Below, piece after piece: positions 8,214 through 16,574 of a stretch of DNA of 64,000 bases (position 1 is its first letter; every line of letters starts with the position of its first letter). This stretch comes from Variovorax paradoxus (lineage in GTDB: Bacteria; Pseudomonadota; Gammaproteobacteria; Burkholderiales; Burkholderiaceae_C). Where the stretch lies: the NCBI GenBank assembly GCA_016806145.1, contig CP063166.1, positions 5,766,001 through 5,830,000 of the forward strand, in the 5' to 3' direction. The translations under genes were made by a program, and so were the position numbers. The notes beneath the pieces were generated by a model. The model ran no database searches, was not told the DNA's origin, and saw only the letters and a program-made list of their open reading frames with translations.

Positions 8214-8744
8214 TCAATGCGACTGGCAGATCTCGGCCCACTTCTCGACCGACAGCTCGCCCTTGCAGGTCTGCAGCACGATCACGCCGGGGCGCGCGCT
8301 GCGGAACTGGTAGGCGGTGTTCTTCGGCAGCAGGCCCTGGTGGCCGCGCGAGAGCTTCATCCAGCCCATCTTCTGGCCGCGCGGCTCGCCCTCGACCCGC
8401 ACGGCGCCGTTCTTCTCGGGGTCGGCCACCTTTTGGGTCGCGTCGAGCTGCACCAGGTGCACCTCGACCTCGCCGTCCATCACCAGCGCGAACTCGTCGT
8501 GCGCGCAGGTGAACCAGGGCGAGTGGCCCTCGGCGCGCAGGGTCTCGAGCACGTAGATCTGGTTCTGGCCGAACACCACCTTCTCGTAGGGCCGACTGTT
8601 GTTCGCGATCTCGAAGCAATTGGAGAAGGCGTAGTGGCGCACGTCGTCGGCGATCGGCTCGACGTGGCCTTTCTCGTAGTGGGCGAGCGAACCGAAGCGG
8701 GTGCGGTAGGCGGGCGCGTCCTGGGTCTGGGCGGTCTGGGTCAT
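8214..8744 (-). CDS. hapC: Hydroquinone 1,2-dioxygenase, small subunit
   Basis: A 176-residue soluble protein without signal peptide. It has a cupin-like central part (SPWFTCAHDEFALVMDGEVEVHL) and the lengths and pairing expected for the HapC-type alpha subunit, which forms a heterotetramer with the larger iron-binding subunit. The ATG at 8744 follows a GGAGAC ribosome binding site. It is the first gene of a minus-strand operon that continues through the large subunit, dehydrogenase and importer. Regulation is probably by the LysR protein encoded just upstream, through the palindrome at 8822-8846. The assignment depends on the partner gene as well as its own sequence. Confidence 0.82.
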   Translation of the reverse strand: MTQTAQTQDAPAYRTRFGSLAHYEKGHVEPIADDVRHYAFSNCFEIANNSRPYEKVVFGQNQIYVLETLRAEGHSPWFTCAHDEFALVMDGEVEVHLVQLDATQKVADPEKNGAVRVEGEPRGQKMGWMKLSRGHQGLLPKNTAYQFRSARPGVIVLQTCKGELSVEKWAEICQSH

Positions 8745-8821
8745 GGCGGTCTCCTTGGTTCTGGCTTGGACCGAACTCTAGGAAACAACCGGGGCCGCCG
8801 GTAGGGACCAGATTGGAAGAG

Positions 8822-8846
8822 GATTATTCGCAGACTCCGAATAATC
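8822..8846. promoter_or_regulatory. LysR-type operator palindrome in front of the hydroquinone operon
   Basis: Perfect 9-bp inverted repeat GATTATTCG-N7-CGAATAATC. It contains the LysR-type core T-N11-A (ATTCG-N7-CGAAT). It lies 78 bp upstream of hapC and 29 bp beyond the stop of the LysR gene, in a short AT-richer patch. It is the natural binding site for the adjacent regulator. No promoter boxes were clear enough to mark. Confidence 0.8.
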
Positions 8847-8874
8847 GCTGGGGTTTACCCGGGAACGCGCGCCC

Positions 8875-9819
8875 TCACTCGATCAATTCGGCCGGGATCA
8901 TTCCGCGCTCGATCAGGGTGGCGTCCCAGGGCGGAACGCGCGTGAAGCGGGTGGCGATGTGCTCGATGAACAGCCGCAGCTTGAGCGCGTTGCGCGAGGT
9001 GCCCGCATAGACGGCGCTCAGCGAGAACGACGAGAGCTGGTGCTCGGGCAGCACCACGCGCAGCTCGCCGCGCGCGATCGCGTCGCCCGCCACCAGCGTG
9101 GGCAGGCAGACGATGCCCGCGTGCTCGAGCGCGTACTCCCGCAGCAGGTGCACGCTGTTGGTCAGCAGCGCGGCCGCGAGGTAGATGGTGGTCTGCTCGC
9201 CCTGGTGGTGGAAGGTCCAGCGGTCGCGCGTGGGATAGCCCGAGTACAGGCCCAGCTTGTGGCGGTGCAGCTCGCGCGGGTTGGCGGGCATGCCGTGGCG
9301 CTCGAGGTACTCGGGCGTGGCGCACAGCAGCCGGCGCACCGGGAACAGCGGGCGCGACACCAGTTCCTCGGAGGCGGCCGGAAAGATCTGCAGCGCGCAA
9401 TCGACGCCGGCCTTGACCGGATCGACCACCGCGTCGCTCACGATCAGCTCGAGGTGGATGTCGGGATAGATGGTGTGGAACTCGCGCAGCAGCGAGGCGA
9501 AGCGACCGAGCACCATGCCCGTGAGCGCATGCACGCGCAGCACGCCCGAGGGTGTGCCGCGCGCGTCGCGCATCTGGTCGACGATGTCGTTGGCGCGGCC
9601 CACGAGCTCCACGCAGTCGCGCAGGAAGGCCTGGCCCACGTCGCTGAGCCGCACCACGCGCGTGCTGCGGTGGAACAGCGGCGCGCCGAGGAACTCCTCG
9701 AGCTGCTTGACGCGCGTGGTGACCACCGAGTTCGCCACCCGGAGCTGGCGCGCCGCCTCCGCAAAACTCTGCGTCTGCGCGACGCGCACGAAGGCTTCGA
9801 TGCTCTGGAGGCGGTCCAT
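8875..9819 (-). CDS. LysR-family transcriptional regulator of the hydroquinone operon
   Basis: 314 residues. The N-terminal winged helix-turn-helix is MDRLQSIEAFVRVAQTQSFA through about residue 60 (ARQLRVANSVVTTRVKQLEE), followed by the periplasmic-binding-like effector domain. It lacks the longer N-terminus seen in CbnR-type members; the sequence resembles the broad group of single-subunit LTTRs. The ATG at 9819 is the start that gives the standard HTH. It is on the same strand as, and directly upstream of, hapC, with the palindrome 8822-8846 between them, so it probably controls that operon with a phenolic inducer. The inducer is not known from sequence. Confidence 0.85.
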   Translation of the reverse strand: MDRLQSIEAFVRVAQTQSFAEAARQLRVANSVVTTRVKQLEEFLGAPLFHRSTRVVRLSDVGQAFLRDCVELVGRANDIVDQMRDARGTPSGVLRVHALTGMVLGRFASLLREFHTIYPDIHLELIVSDAVVDPVKAGVDCALQIFPAASEELVSRPLFPVRRLLCATPEYLERHGMPANPRELHRHKLGLYSGYPTRDRWTFHHQGEQTTIYLAAALLTNSVHLLREYALEHAGIVCLPTLVAGDAIARGELRVVLPEHQLSSFSLSAVYAGTSRNALKLRLFIEHIATRFTRVPPWDATLIERGMIPAELIE

Positions 9820-9956
9820 GGCGGCACTGTACTGTGCGGGCCGCGCGGCCGTACCCCGGGGCGACGCGGGGGTGCGCGCAGGGCCGCACTTATGATCGCC
9901 GCCACCTCGCGCGGGCCTCACGGTCCGCGCGGGCTCATACGGGAGAACACAACGAC

Positions 9957-11504
9957 ATGGCAACGGACTCCACCGCGCCCACCCTCGCCTCGCGCACCGC
10001 CGCCGAGGAACCCACGCTGCGCCGCGCGCTCGGCACGCGCCACCTGACGATGATCGCCATCGGCGGCTCGATCGGCACCGGCCTGTTCGTGGCCTCGGGC
10101 GCCACCGTGTCGCAGGCCGGCCCGGGCGGCGCGCTCGCGGCCTACCTGCTGATCGGCGCGATGGTCTATTTCCTCATGACCAGCCTCGGCGAGCTCGCGG
10201 CCTGCATGCCGGTGTCGGGCTCGTTCGCGACCTACGGCGCGCTCTACGTCGACGAGGGCTTCGGCTTCGCGCTCGGCTGGAACTATTGGTACAACTGGGC
10301 CGTGACCATCGCGGTCGAGCTCGCGGCCGCGCAGCTGGTGATGCAGTACTGGTTCCCGGGCACGCCGGCCATGCTGTGGAGCGCGCTGTTCCTCGGGCTG
10401 ATGTTCCTGCTCAACGCGATCTCGGTGCGCGGCTTCGGCGAGGCCGAGTTCTGGTTCGCGCTGGTCAAGGTGGTGACGGTGATCGCCTTCGTCGCCATCG
10501 GCCTCCTGATGATCTTCGGCATCCTGCGCGGCGACCGGCCCGCCGGCTTCGGCAACCTCACGCTCGGCGACGCGCCCTTCGTGGGCGGCCTGCCCGCGAT
10601 GATCGGCGTGGCCATGATCGCGGGCTTCTCGTTCCAGGGCACCGAGCTGATCGGCGTGGCGGCCGGCGAATCGGCCAACCCCGCGAAGAACATCCCGCGC
10701 GCGGTGCGCCAGGTGTTCTGGCGCATCCTGCTGTTCTACGTGCTGGCGATCGGCGTGATCGGCGTGCTGATTCCCTACACCGACCCGAACCTGATCAAGA
10801 CCGACCTGCACGCCATCGGCGTGAGCCCGTTCACGCTGGTGTTCCGCCACGCCGGGCTGGCCTTCGCGGCCAGCGTGATGAACGCGGTGATCCTCACGGC
10901 CGTGCTGTCGGCCGGGAACTCGGGCATGTACGCCTCGACCCGGATGCTGTTCAACCTCGCGAAGGACGGCCGCGCGCCGCGCTGCTTCGCGCGGCTCACG
11001 CGCGCGGGCGTGCCGCTCAATGCGCTGCTCGCGACCACAGCGGTCGGCGCGCTGTGCTTTTTGACCTCGCTGTCGGAGAGCCAGGGCGTGTACCTGTGGC
11101 TCTTGAACCTCTCGGGCATGACCGGCTTCGTGGCCTGGCTCGGCATCGCGGTGAGCCACTACCGCTTCCGCAAGGGAATGATGGCGCAGGGGCTGGACCT
11201 GTCGCTGCTGCCGTACCGCTCGCCCTTCTTCCCCTACGGGCCGCTGTTCGCCTTCGGCCTGTGCCTGGTGGTCACGCTGGGCCAGAACTACGCCGCCTTC
11301 ACGGGCGGGCGCATCGACTGGATCGGCGTGTTCTCGACCTACATCGGGCTGGTGCTGTTCGTGGCGGTCTGGTGGGGCTACCGGCTGGCGCGCGGCAGCC
11401 GCTTCGTGGCCTACCGCGACATGCATTTCCCGGCCCTGCTGCGGCCGGCGCCGGGGCATGGGCTGGCGGATGCGGCCGGGGAGCGGGAGCGCGGCGGCGC
11501 CTGA
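9957..11504 (+). CDS. lysP: Lysine-specific permease, LysP-like (APC family)
   Basis: 515 residues, with 12 predicted membrane segments. Very long stretches match the LysP subfamily: RHLTMIAIGGSIGTGLFVAS near residue 24, the LGWNYWYNWAVTIAVELAAA helix, GFSFQGTELIGVAAGES and SAGNSGMYASTRMLFNLAKD. LysP imports L-lysine with protons and in enterobacteria also signals to CadC; no cad genes are visible here. The ATG at 9957 follows GGGAGAA at proper spacing. It is divergent from the LysR gene; the 137 bp between them holds TATGAT (9891-9896), a possible -10 with no convincing -35. An imperfect hairpin follows the gene near 11508-11540. Confidence 0.93.
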   Translation: MATDSTAPTLASRTAAEEPTLRRALGTRHLTMIAIGGSIGTGLFVASGATVSQAGPGGALAAYLLIGAMVYFLMTSLGELAACMPVSGSFATYGALYVDEGFGFALGWNYWYNWAVTIAVELAAAQLVMQYWFPGTPAMLWSALFLGLMFLLNAISVRGFGEAEFWFALVKVVTVIAFVAIGLLMIFGILRGDRPAGFGNLTLGDAPFVGGLPAMIGVAMIAGFSFQGTELIGVAAGESANPAKNIPRAVRQVFWRILLFYVLAIGVIGVLIPYTDPNLIKTDLHAIGVSPFTLVFRHAGLAFAASVMNAVILTAVLSAGNSGMYASTRMLFNLAKDGRAPRCFARLTRAGVPLNALLATTAVGALCFLTSLSESQGVYLWLLNLSGMTGFVAWLGIAVSHYRFRKGMMAQGLDLSLLPYRSPFFPYGPLFAFGLCLVVTLGQNYAAFTGGRIDWIGVFSTYIGLVLFVAVWWGYRLARGSRFVAYRDMHFPALLRPAPGHGLADAAGERERGGA

Positions 11505-11662
11505 ACGTGCTTTCCACCGGTTTCCGTGGGAAAAGGCACAGCCCGTTGCCTCGAGGAATGGAACGGCGTTGCAGGCACGCCGCAGTGTGTCTGGAGGTTA
11601 ACCGCCCCACTTACAATCCCCGGCGCATCCCCTTCCCTCTCCCTCACGAGGCCTCGTCCGCC

Positions 11663-12811
11663 ATGCCCAAGAGCTCCCTGCGCACTCCCTTCAGCCTGAC
11701 GCCCGTCGTGCGCGCCCTGTTCCTGGCCGCCGCGGTCGGCGCCACGGCGCTGTCCGCGCTGGCGGCGCCCGAGCACGAGGAGGTCGACCGCCTGATGCAG
11801 GCCGGCAAGCTCGAGGAAGCCTCGACCAAGGCCGACGCCTTCCTCAAGGACAAGCCGCGCGACCCGCAGATGCGCTTCCTCAAGGGCGTGATCCAGCTCG
11901 ACACCGGCAAGCGCGCCGAGGCGATCGCCGCCTTCACCCAGCTCACGCAGGATGCGCCCGAGCTGCCCGAGCCCTACAACAACCTCGCGGTCATCTACGC
12001 GAGCCAGAACCAGTTCGACAAGGCGCGCAACGCCCTCGAGAGCGCGATCCGCACCAATCCGAGCTATGCCACCGCCCAGGAAAACCTCGGCGACCTCTAT
12101 GCGCGGCTCGCGAGCCAGGCCTACAGCAAGGCGCTGCAGCTCGACCAGAACAACACGGCGGTCGCGCCCAAGCTGGCGGTGATCCGCACGCTGTTCGTGC
12201 CGGCCGTGCCCGGCGCCAAGCCGACCCTGCTGGCGGCGGCTCCCGAGGCACCGCGTGCGGCACCGGCGGCGCCTGCGCCCGCGCCCGCGCCGGTCGCGAA
12301 GGCCCCCGCTCCCGCACCGGCACCCGCCGCGGCCCCCGTGCCGGCCCCGGCGCCCGCACCGGTGGCCAAGGCACCCGCGCCCGCTCCGGCCCCGGCCCCC
12401 GCCGTGGTCGCCAAGGCACCCGAGGCTTCGGCGCCGGCCGCCGCACCGGCCGCGCCCGCCGCTTCGTCGAGCGCCAACGCGGAGGTCGAATCGGCCGTGC
12501 GCGGCTGGGCCGCCGCCTGGGCCGGCCAGGACATGGACCGCTACCTCGCCGCCTACGGCAGCGACTTCACGCCCGGCGGCGGCCAGAGCCGCAAGAGCTG
12601 GGAAGAAGAGCGCCGCGCGCGCATCGTCGGCAAGTCCAGCATCAGCGTGAACCTCGAGAACCTCGTGATCCAGGTCAATGGCCAGTCGGCCACCGCCAAG
12701 TTCCGCCAGGTCTACCGCGCCGACAACCTCAACATCTCCAGCCGCAAGACGCTGGAACTGCAGCGCTCCGGCGGCCAGTGGCACATTCGCAAGGAAAGCG
12801 TCGGCGGCTAG
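11663..12811 (+). CDS. Exported TPR protein with Ala/Pro linker and C-terminal NTF2-like domain
   Basis: 382 residues. A signal peptide ends near ALAA (residue 35). TPR repeats occupy about 38-170 (PYNNLAVIYASQNQFDKARN is a typical unit). A linker made almost only of Ala, Pro and Lys runs from about 196 to 275. A final domain of about 105 residues (EVESAVRGWAAAWAGQDMDR onward) resembles the NTF2/SnoaL-like domains found at the C-terminus of some L,D-transpeptidases. A similar domain ends the next gene. The stop overlaps the likely GTG of that gene (TAGTG), so the two are probably coupled. A periplasmic scaffold role around peptidoglycan is inferred. TACAAT at 11612-11617 could be a -10, but the -35 is poor. 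Confidence 0.8.
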   Translation: MPKSSLRTPFSLTPVVRALFLAAAVGATALSALAAPEHEEVDRLMQAGKLEEASTKADAFLKDKPRDPQMRFLKGVIQLDTGKRAEAIAAFTQLTQDAPELPEPYNNLAVIYASQNQFDKARNALESAIRTNPSYATAQENLGDLYARLASQAYSKALQLDQNNTAVAPKLAVIRTLFVPAVPGAKPTLLAAAPEAPRAAPAAPAPAPAPVAKAPAPAPAPAAAPVPAPAPAPVAKAPAPAPAPAPAVVAKAPEASAPAAAPAAPAASSSANAEVESAVRGWAAAWAGQDMDRYLAAYGSDFTPGGGQSRKSWEEERRARIVGKSSISVNLENLVIQVNGQSATAKFRQVYRADNLNISSRKTLELQRSGGQWHIRKESVGG

Positions 12812-14346
12812 TGGCAGACATCGTCCGGCAGGGCCGGCCCCAGACCCCAGAATTCCGGCGCGGCGGGAGCCTCCTGGCCGCGCTGATGGCCGCATCGGCC
12901 CTCGTGCTCGCACTGCCCGCGGGCGCCGCCAGCCATTCGGGCAAGGCCTCGCATGCCAAGACGGCCGGCGCCAAGTCCGGCAAGGCTGCCGTCGGCGCCA
13001 GCCGCTCGGCGCAGAAGGAAAAAGCCGGCGCCAGGGAAGCGCGCGGCAGTCGCGAATCGCGCAGCGTGCGCGAAGCCCGGGAGGCACGTGAAGCCCGCGA
13101 CGCCAGGGGCGCCAAGGCCCAGGCCCGCCTGAAGAAGGGGGCCGTGGCGACCGCGGCCGCCGCGGCGGCCGGCACCGCCGCCGTGGCCGAAGCCCGCGGC
13201 ACGCGCAAGGCGCCGCCCGCGGGCGCGATCCAGGAAGCCAGCAACGCCGAGGCGCGGCTGATCGCGATCTACGAACTCTTCGGCCGCGGCCAGGCGCGGC
13301 CCGCGTTGGCCAAGGCGCGCGAACTGGTGCGCGACTACCCGAATTTCCAGCTCGCGCAGCTCGTGTACGGCGACCTGCTCGCCTCGCAGGTGCCCGCCGC
13401 GCACAGCCTCTCGGACGCCGCCAGCGTGGCGCGCCTGAAGGGCAACCCGGCCATGGCCGAGCTGCAGGAAGAATCGCGCCGCCGCCTGCAGGCGCTGCGC
13501 GAACGGCCGCCGCCGAACACCGTCCCGTCGCAGTTCCTCGAGCTGTCCACGCGCAGCCGCTACGCGATCGCCATCGACGCCTCGCGCTCGCGCCTGTACC
13601 TGCTCGAGAACGGCGACAAGGGCCTGAAGCTCGTGGCCGACTACTACATCTCGGTCGGCAAGTCGGGCATCGACAAGTCCGTGGAGGGCGATGCGCGCAC
13701 CCCGCTGGGCGTGTACTTCATCACCAGCAGCCTCGATCCGAAGTCCCTCAAGGACCTCTACGGCGCCGGCGCGCTGCCGATCAACTACCCCAACGCCTAC
13801 GACCAGCGCCGCGGCAAGACCGGCGGCGGCATCTGGCTGCACGGCACGCCCTCGCAGCAGTACGCGCGCGCGCCGCTGGCCAGCGACGGCTGCGTGGTCA
13901 TGGCCAACCCCGACCTGCGCCAGTTGCTGCGCAAGGTGCAGATCGGCGCCACGCCGGTCGTCACCGCGCGCAGCCTGCAATGGATTTCCCAGCCCCAGGC
14001 CGAAAAGGACGCCCAATCCTTCACCAGCGCGATCAATGCCTGGAAAGACGCCCGGGCCCAGGGAAATGAAGCGCAATTGAAGAAATTCTATTTGCCGGAT
14101 TTCCAGCGTCAGGCGAAAAAATCGGCCGACGGAATTTCAATTGTCCGCGACGAGATGGAATACGCCCAGGGCCGGCGTATTCAGTTAAAGGATGTTTCCT
14201 ACCTCCATTGGCGCGACAGCGAGGACACCATGGTCGCCACCTTCGGCGAGGTGTTCGAGGGGGAACGCAGCGGTCGCATGCGTCGCCAGTACTGGCTGCG
14301 CCAGGCCGGCGAGTGGAAGCTGTTCCACGAGGAAATCCTGGGCTGA
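12811..14346 (+). CDS. Periplasmic L,D-transpeptidase (YkuD domain) with C-terminal NTF2-like domain
   Basis: 511 residues from GTG 12811, preceded by AAGGAAAG; an upstream GTG at 12778 would overlap the previous gene by 34 bp. The order is an N-terminal hydrophobic export signal, a basic Ala/Lys/Arg/Glu-rich stretch to about residue 130, and a helical region. The YkuD catalytic domain follows from about 251 to 395, with His344 in WLHGTP and Cys361 in SDGCVVM. The last part, about 400-511, is NTF2-like and resembles the end of the preceding gene. YkuD enzymes make or break L,D crosslinks, or attach proteins to peptidoglycan through meso-diaminopimelate. Proteins with this C-terminal arrangement occur as Cds6-type L,D-transpeptidases. 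The specific reaction here is not known. Confidence 0.87.
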   Translation: MADIVRQGRPQTPEFRRGGSLLAALMAASALVLALPAGAASHSGKASHAKTAGAKSGKAAVGASRSAQKEKAGAREARGSRESRSVREAREAREARDARGAKAQARLKKGAVATAAAAAAGTAAVAEARGTRKAPPAGAIQEASNAEARLIAIYELFGRGQARPALAKARELVRDYPNFQLAQLVYGDLLASQVPAAHSLSDAASVARLKGNPAMAELQEESRRRLQALRERPPPNTVPSQFLELSTRSRYAIAIDASRSRLYLLENGDKGLKLVADYYISVGKSGIDKSVEGDARTPLGVYFITSSLDPKSLKDLYGAGALPINYPNAYDQRRGKTGGGIWLHGTPSQQYARAPLASDGCVVMANPDLRQLLRKVQIGATPVVTARSLQWISQPQAEKDAQSFTSAINAWKDARAQGNEAQLKKFYLPDFQRQAKKSADGISIVRDEMEYAQGRRIQLKDVSYLHWRDSEDTMVATFGEVFEGERSGRMRRQYWLRQAGEWKLFHEEILG

Positions 14347-14618
14347 TCCCCCTTCGCAAGCAGGGTCAGACCCCTCAACTTGTGATTTTTTGCGCACGGT
14401 CCAACCCTTTCTGGACTGTTACATCTTTACCGTTCCGGGTCGTGTCACGTAACACGTAACACGCTTGTACCCGTAACGCGCCCCTCGCGCGCACCCCTGT
14501 TCCGTAACACTCCCTCCCGTCTTCATGGGATGTCGGTGCACGCCTACAGAGGGAAAAATCGTTTCCGAACTGTTACTCAGCGTCTCTGACCGACCGGTCA
14601 ACCGATGTCCGTGGGAGC

Positions 14619-14634
14619 TGGCAGCCATCGTGCT
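14619..14634 (+). promoter_or_regulatory. Candidate sigma-54 promoter of the tad operon
   Basis: TGGCAGCCATCGTGCT has GG and GC separated by exactly 10 bases, the invariant pattern of -24/-12 promoters (consensus TGGCAC-N5-TTGC). It lies about 125 bp upstream of the flp ATG. The tad locus ends with a gene for a sigma-54 activator, which makes the match more plausible. The -12 box (GTGCT) is imperfect. Confidence 0.35.
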
Positions 14635-14653
14635 AGCCATCCTCGGCTAGCAC
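14630..14653. promoter_or_regulatory. Perfect hairpin GTGCTAGCC/GGCTAGCAC upstream of flp
   Basis: Two 9-bp perfect arms (14630-14638 and 14645-14653) with a 6-base loop. There is no run of T after it, so it is not a standard terminator. It overlaps the -12 side of the candidate sigma-54 promoter and may be an operator or an RNA leader structure. Confidence 0.5.
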
Positions 14654-14758
14654 AGCGGAACACCCTTCCATCGGGTTTGCCTTGTTGATACACAGAGTTA
14701 CGCCGGATAACATTCGCACCGCCAGCCCTTGTTAACGACTTTTTCTGAAAGGTTAATC

Positions 14759-14956
14759 ATGCTCAACGCTATTGCCCGTTTTATTCGCGACGAAGAAGGT
14801 GCGACCGCCATTGAATATGGCGTGATCGCCGGCCTGATCACCATTCTTCTGGTGGTTCTTTTCAATCCCGCAGCAACGACCGGGTTCGCTGGCGCCATCA
14901 AGTCGCTGTTCACTAATTTGAGCACCCAACTGACCAAGGCTGTTCCCGCGAGCTGA
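14759..14956 (+). CDS. flp: Flp-family type IVb pilin
   Basis: 65 residues: the short leader MLNAIARFIRDEEG, then the Flp motif ATAIEYGVIAGLI and a hydrophobic helix. The prepilin peptidase should cut after Gly14, leaving Glu and Tyr at positions 5 and 6 of the mature pilin (ATAIEY). The ATG at 14759 is preceded by GAAAGG at good spacing, whereas an upstream in-frame ATG at 14729 would add residues foreign to the family. This is the structural subunit of the Tad pilus used for surface adhesion. It is the first gene of the locus, 3 bp before the peptidase gene. Confidence 0.95.
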   Translation: MLNAIARFIRDEEGATAIEYGVIAGLITILLVVLFNPAATTGFAGAIKSLFTNLSTQLTKAVPAS

Positions 14957-14959
14957 AAA

Positions 14960-15460
14960 ATGGCTGGGATCGAGCTGATCTGGCTTCTCCCGGTTGTGGT
15001 TTATGACTTCTACCAACGTCGTGTTCCGAACTGGCTCGTCCTCGTGGGGGCCGCGTTGGCCATGACAGTCCTTTTCCTCGGACGTTCGCCCATGGGCATC
15101 GGCTGGTCCGATGCCCTGGGCGGTGCCGCCCTGGGATTCGGCTTCCTTCTTTTTTTTCACATCGCCGGGCTGATGGGTGCCGGCGATGTCAAGTTCGCCG
15201 GTGCACTGGGCCTGTGGGTCGGATGGCAAGGCCTCTTTCCGATTTGGATCATCGCCAGCCTCCTGACGGGTGCGCACGCCGTCGCGTGGCTCGTGCTCCA
15301 GCGATGGCCCTGGTTTCCCCGCATCGCCCTTGCCCTGTCCGGCAAGGCGGCATCCAAAGACGCGGCGACAGCGAAGCAGCGTCGACGAGTCATCCCCTAT
15401 GCAGCGTATCTCGCCATCGCCTCGGCCTTGTGGATCGTCCTCTGGGGTCGACAGAGCTGA
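14960..15460 (+). CDS. tadV: Tad prepilin peptidase (TadV/CpaA, type IV A24 family)
   Basis: 166 residues, polytopic. The two catalytic aspartates are in the expected places: Asp in VYDFYQRRVPN near residue 16, and Asp in GMGAGDVKF near 76 (the text reads LMGAGDVKFAGAL). Only the protease half is present, without the N-terminal methylase domain of PilD, as is normal for TadV/CpaA. It removes the leader from Flp and probably from the TadE/TadF pseudopilins at the inner membrane. It starts 3 bp after the flp stop. A 71-bp gap separates it from rcpC. Confidence 0.92.
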   Translation: MAGIELIWLLPVVVYDFYQRRVPNWLVLVGAALAMTVLFLGRSPMGIGWSDALGGAALGFGFLLFFHIAGLMGAGDVKFAGALGLWVGWQGLFPIWIIASLLTGAHAVAWLVLQRWPWFPRIALALSGKAASKDAATAKQRRRVIPYAAYLAIASALWIVLWGRQS

Positions 15461-15531
15461 CCGGGTGCACCCATGCAGGTTGACCGTCCTGTCGTATCGA
15501 TGACCTGTTCCACCGCCCATCCCCACCGCCC

Positions 15532-16521
15532 ATGATCCACCTCACAAAAATCATCGCTGCCATCCTGGTACTGATCGCCATTGCCCTGGGCGGCTACGCT
15601 TGGGTTCTCAGCCGTCAGCCGGCACCGAGCGTCGCGGCCACGCCCGCTGCCTCCGCGCCGGCGCGATCGGAAGCCAGGGCAACCTACGCGGTGGTGGTCG
15701 CGAGCAAGCCTCTTCCCGCGGGCAAGGCCATCGCCGCCGACGCCGTTCGTGTTGAGCAGTTGCCCGTCAATCCGAGCGACGCCTTCAAAGAGACGAGCAT
15801 CGTCGCCGGTCGGGTCCCCGTTCTCGACCTGAGCGAAGGCACACCGATCCAGGAAGGCCAGCTCGTGTCCGGCCTCGCCCTGCGGATCGGCGAGGGGGAG
15901 CGTGCCGTTGCGGTCAAGGCCGACGAGGTGATGGGGGTAGGCAACAAGGTACAGCCCGGCGACTTCGTCGACGTCTTCGTGATGCTGAAGTCCGAAGGAA
16001 AGGACATCGATCGCAGCCAGGCACGCCTGCTTCTAGCGCGCAAACGCCTGCTCGCCTACGGCAGCCTCTCGGTGGACGCCCTGGCCACGAAGGCGGCCGA
16101 CAACGGTGCGACGGCCGCCCAGCGGGCCGAAGCGGCACGCACCGCGGTCCTCGCGATCCCCGTCGACGACGTAAACCGGCTCACGTTGGGCGAATCCAGC
16201 GGGCGCCTGCTCCTTGCACTGCGCAACCCCGCCGACACGACGGAGCCCGATCCCTCGCTGTTCGCGGAACTGCCGACCGCGCTGCAGCCAGCACCGGCGA
16301 AGCCCGGCGAACCGCGCCGCCCGCCCCTGGCGGGCTTGGACAAGGCGCAAGCCGGCCTGACGGTTGCCGACCTGGTGAACGGTGGAGCGACACCGGCTAC
16401 CAGCCGGCGCGTGGCAACCACCGGGCTGCCGATCGCAGGCACGCGACCTGCGGGCATCGCAAGACCGGGCATGGAGGTCGAGGTCATCCGTGGCGACCGC
16501 AGCGAAACCGTGCGCTATTGA
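15532..16521 (+). CDS. rcpC: Flp pilus assembly protein RcpC/CpaB
   Basis: 329 residues. A single N-terminal membrane anchor (IIAAILVLIAIALGGYAWVL) is followed by an SAF domain (VVVASKPLPAGKAIAADAVR, about 52-110) and the RcpC/CpaB C-terminal part. That part includes GERAVAVKADEVMGVGNKVQ and PGDFVDVFVML. The protein lies in the periplasm on the inner membrane and links the pilus machine to the secretin; the SAF domain is thought to bind cell wall or glycan. The spacing and order (after flp and tadV, before the secretin) are standard for tad loci. Confidence 0.93.
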   Translation: MIHLTKIIAAILVLIAIALGGYAWVLSRQPAPSVAATPAASAPARSEARATYAVVVASKPLPAGKAIAADAVRVEQLPVNPSDAFKETSIVAGRVPVLDLSEGTPIQEGQLVSGLALRIGEGERAVAVKADEVMGVGNKVQPGDFVDVFVMLKSEGKDIDRSQARLLLARKRLLAYGSLSVDALATKAADNGATAAQRAEAARTAVLAIPVDDVNRLTLGESSGRLLLALRNPADTTEPDPSLFAELPTALQPAPAKPGEPRRPPLAGLDKAQAGLTVADLVNGGATPATSRRVATTGLPIAGTRPAGIARPGMEVEVIRGDRSETVRY

Positions 16522-16574
16522 GCCGGATCACCCCACACCCATACCGCTTACGCACCCGTTTCAGAAAGAAGACC

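Larger units (their letters stand above)
14418..14701. repeat. Seven GTTAC/GTAAC motifs upstream of the Flp pilin gene
   Basis: In the 412-bp gap between the L,D-transpeptidase and flp, the pentamer GTTAC or its complement GTAAC occurs at 14418, 14449, 14456, 14473, 14504, 14572 and 14697. Two of them form the tight direct repeat CGTAACACGTAACACG. The gap is less GC-rich than the surrounding genes. Similar clusters stand in front of the giant surface-protein gene (42438-42455) and the exporter genes (33256-33271). A shared regulator site is inferred. Apart from these motifs, a small GGGTC-A-GACCC palindrome at 14363-14373 and the items below, I see nothing else in this gap. Confidence 0.5.
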
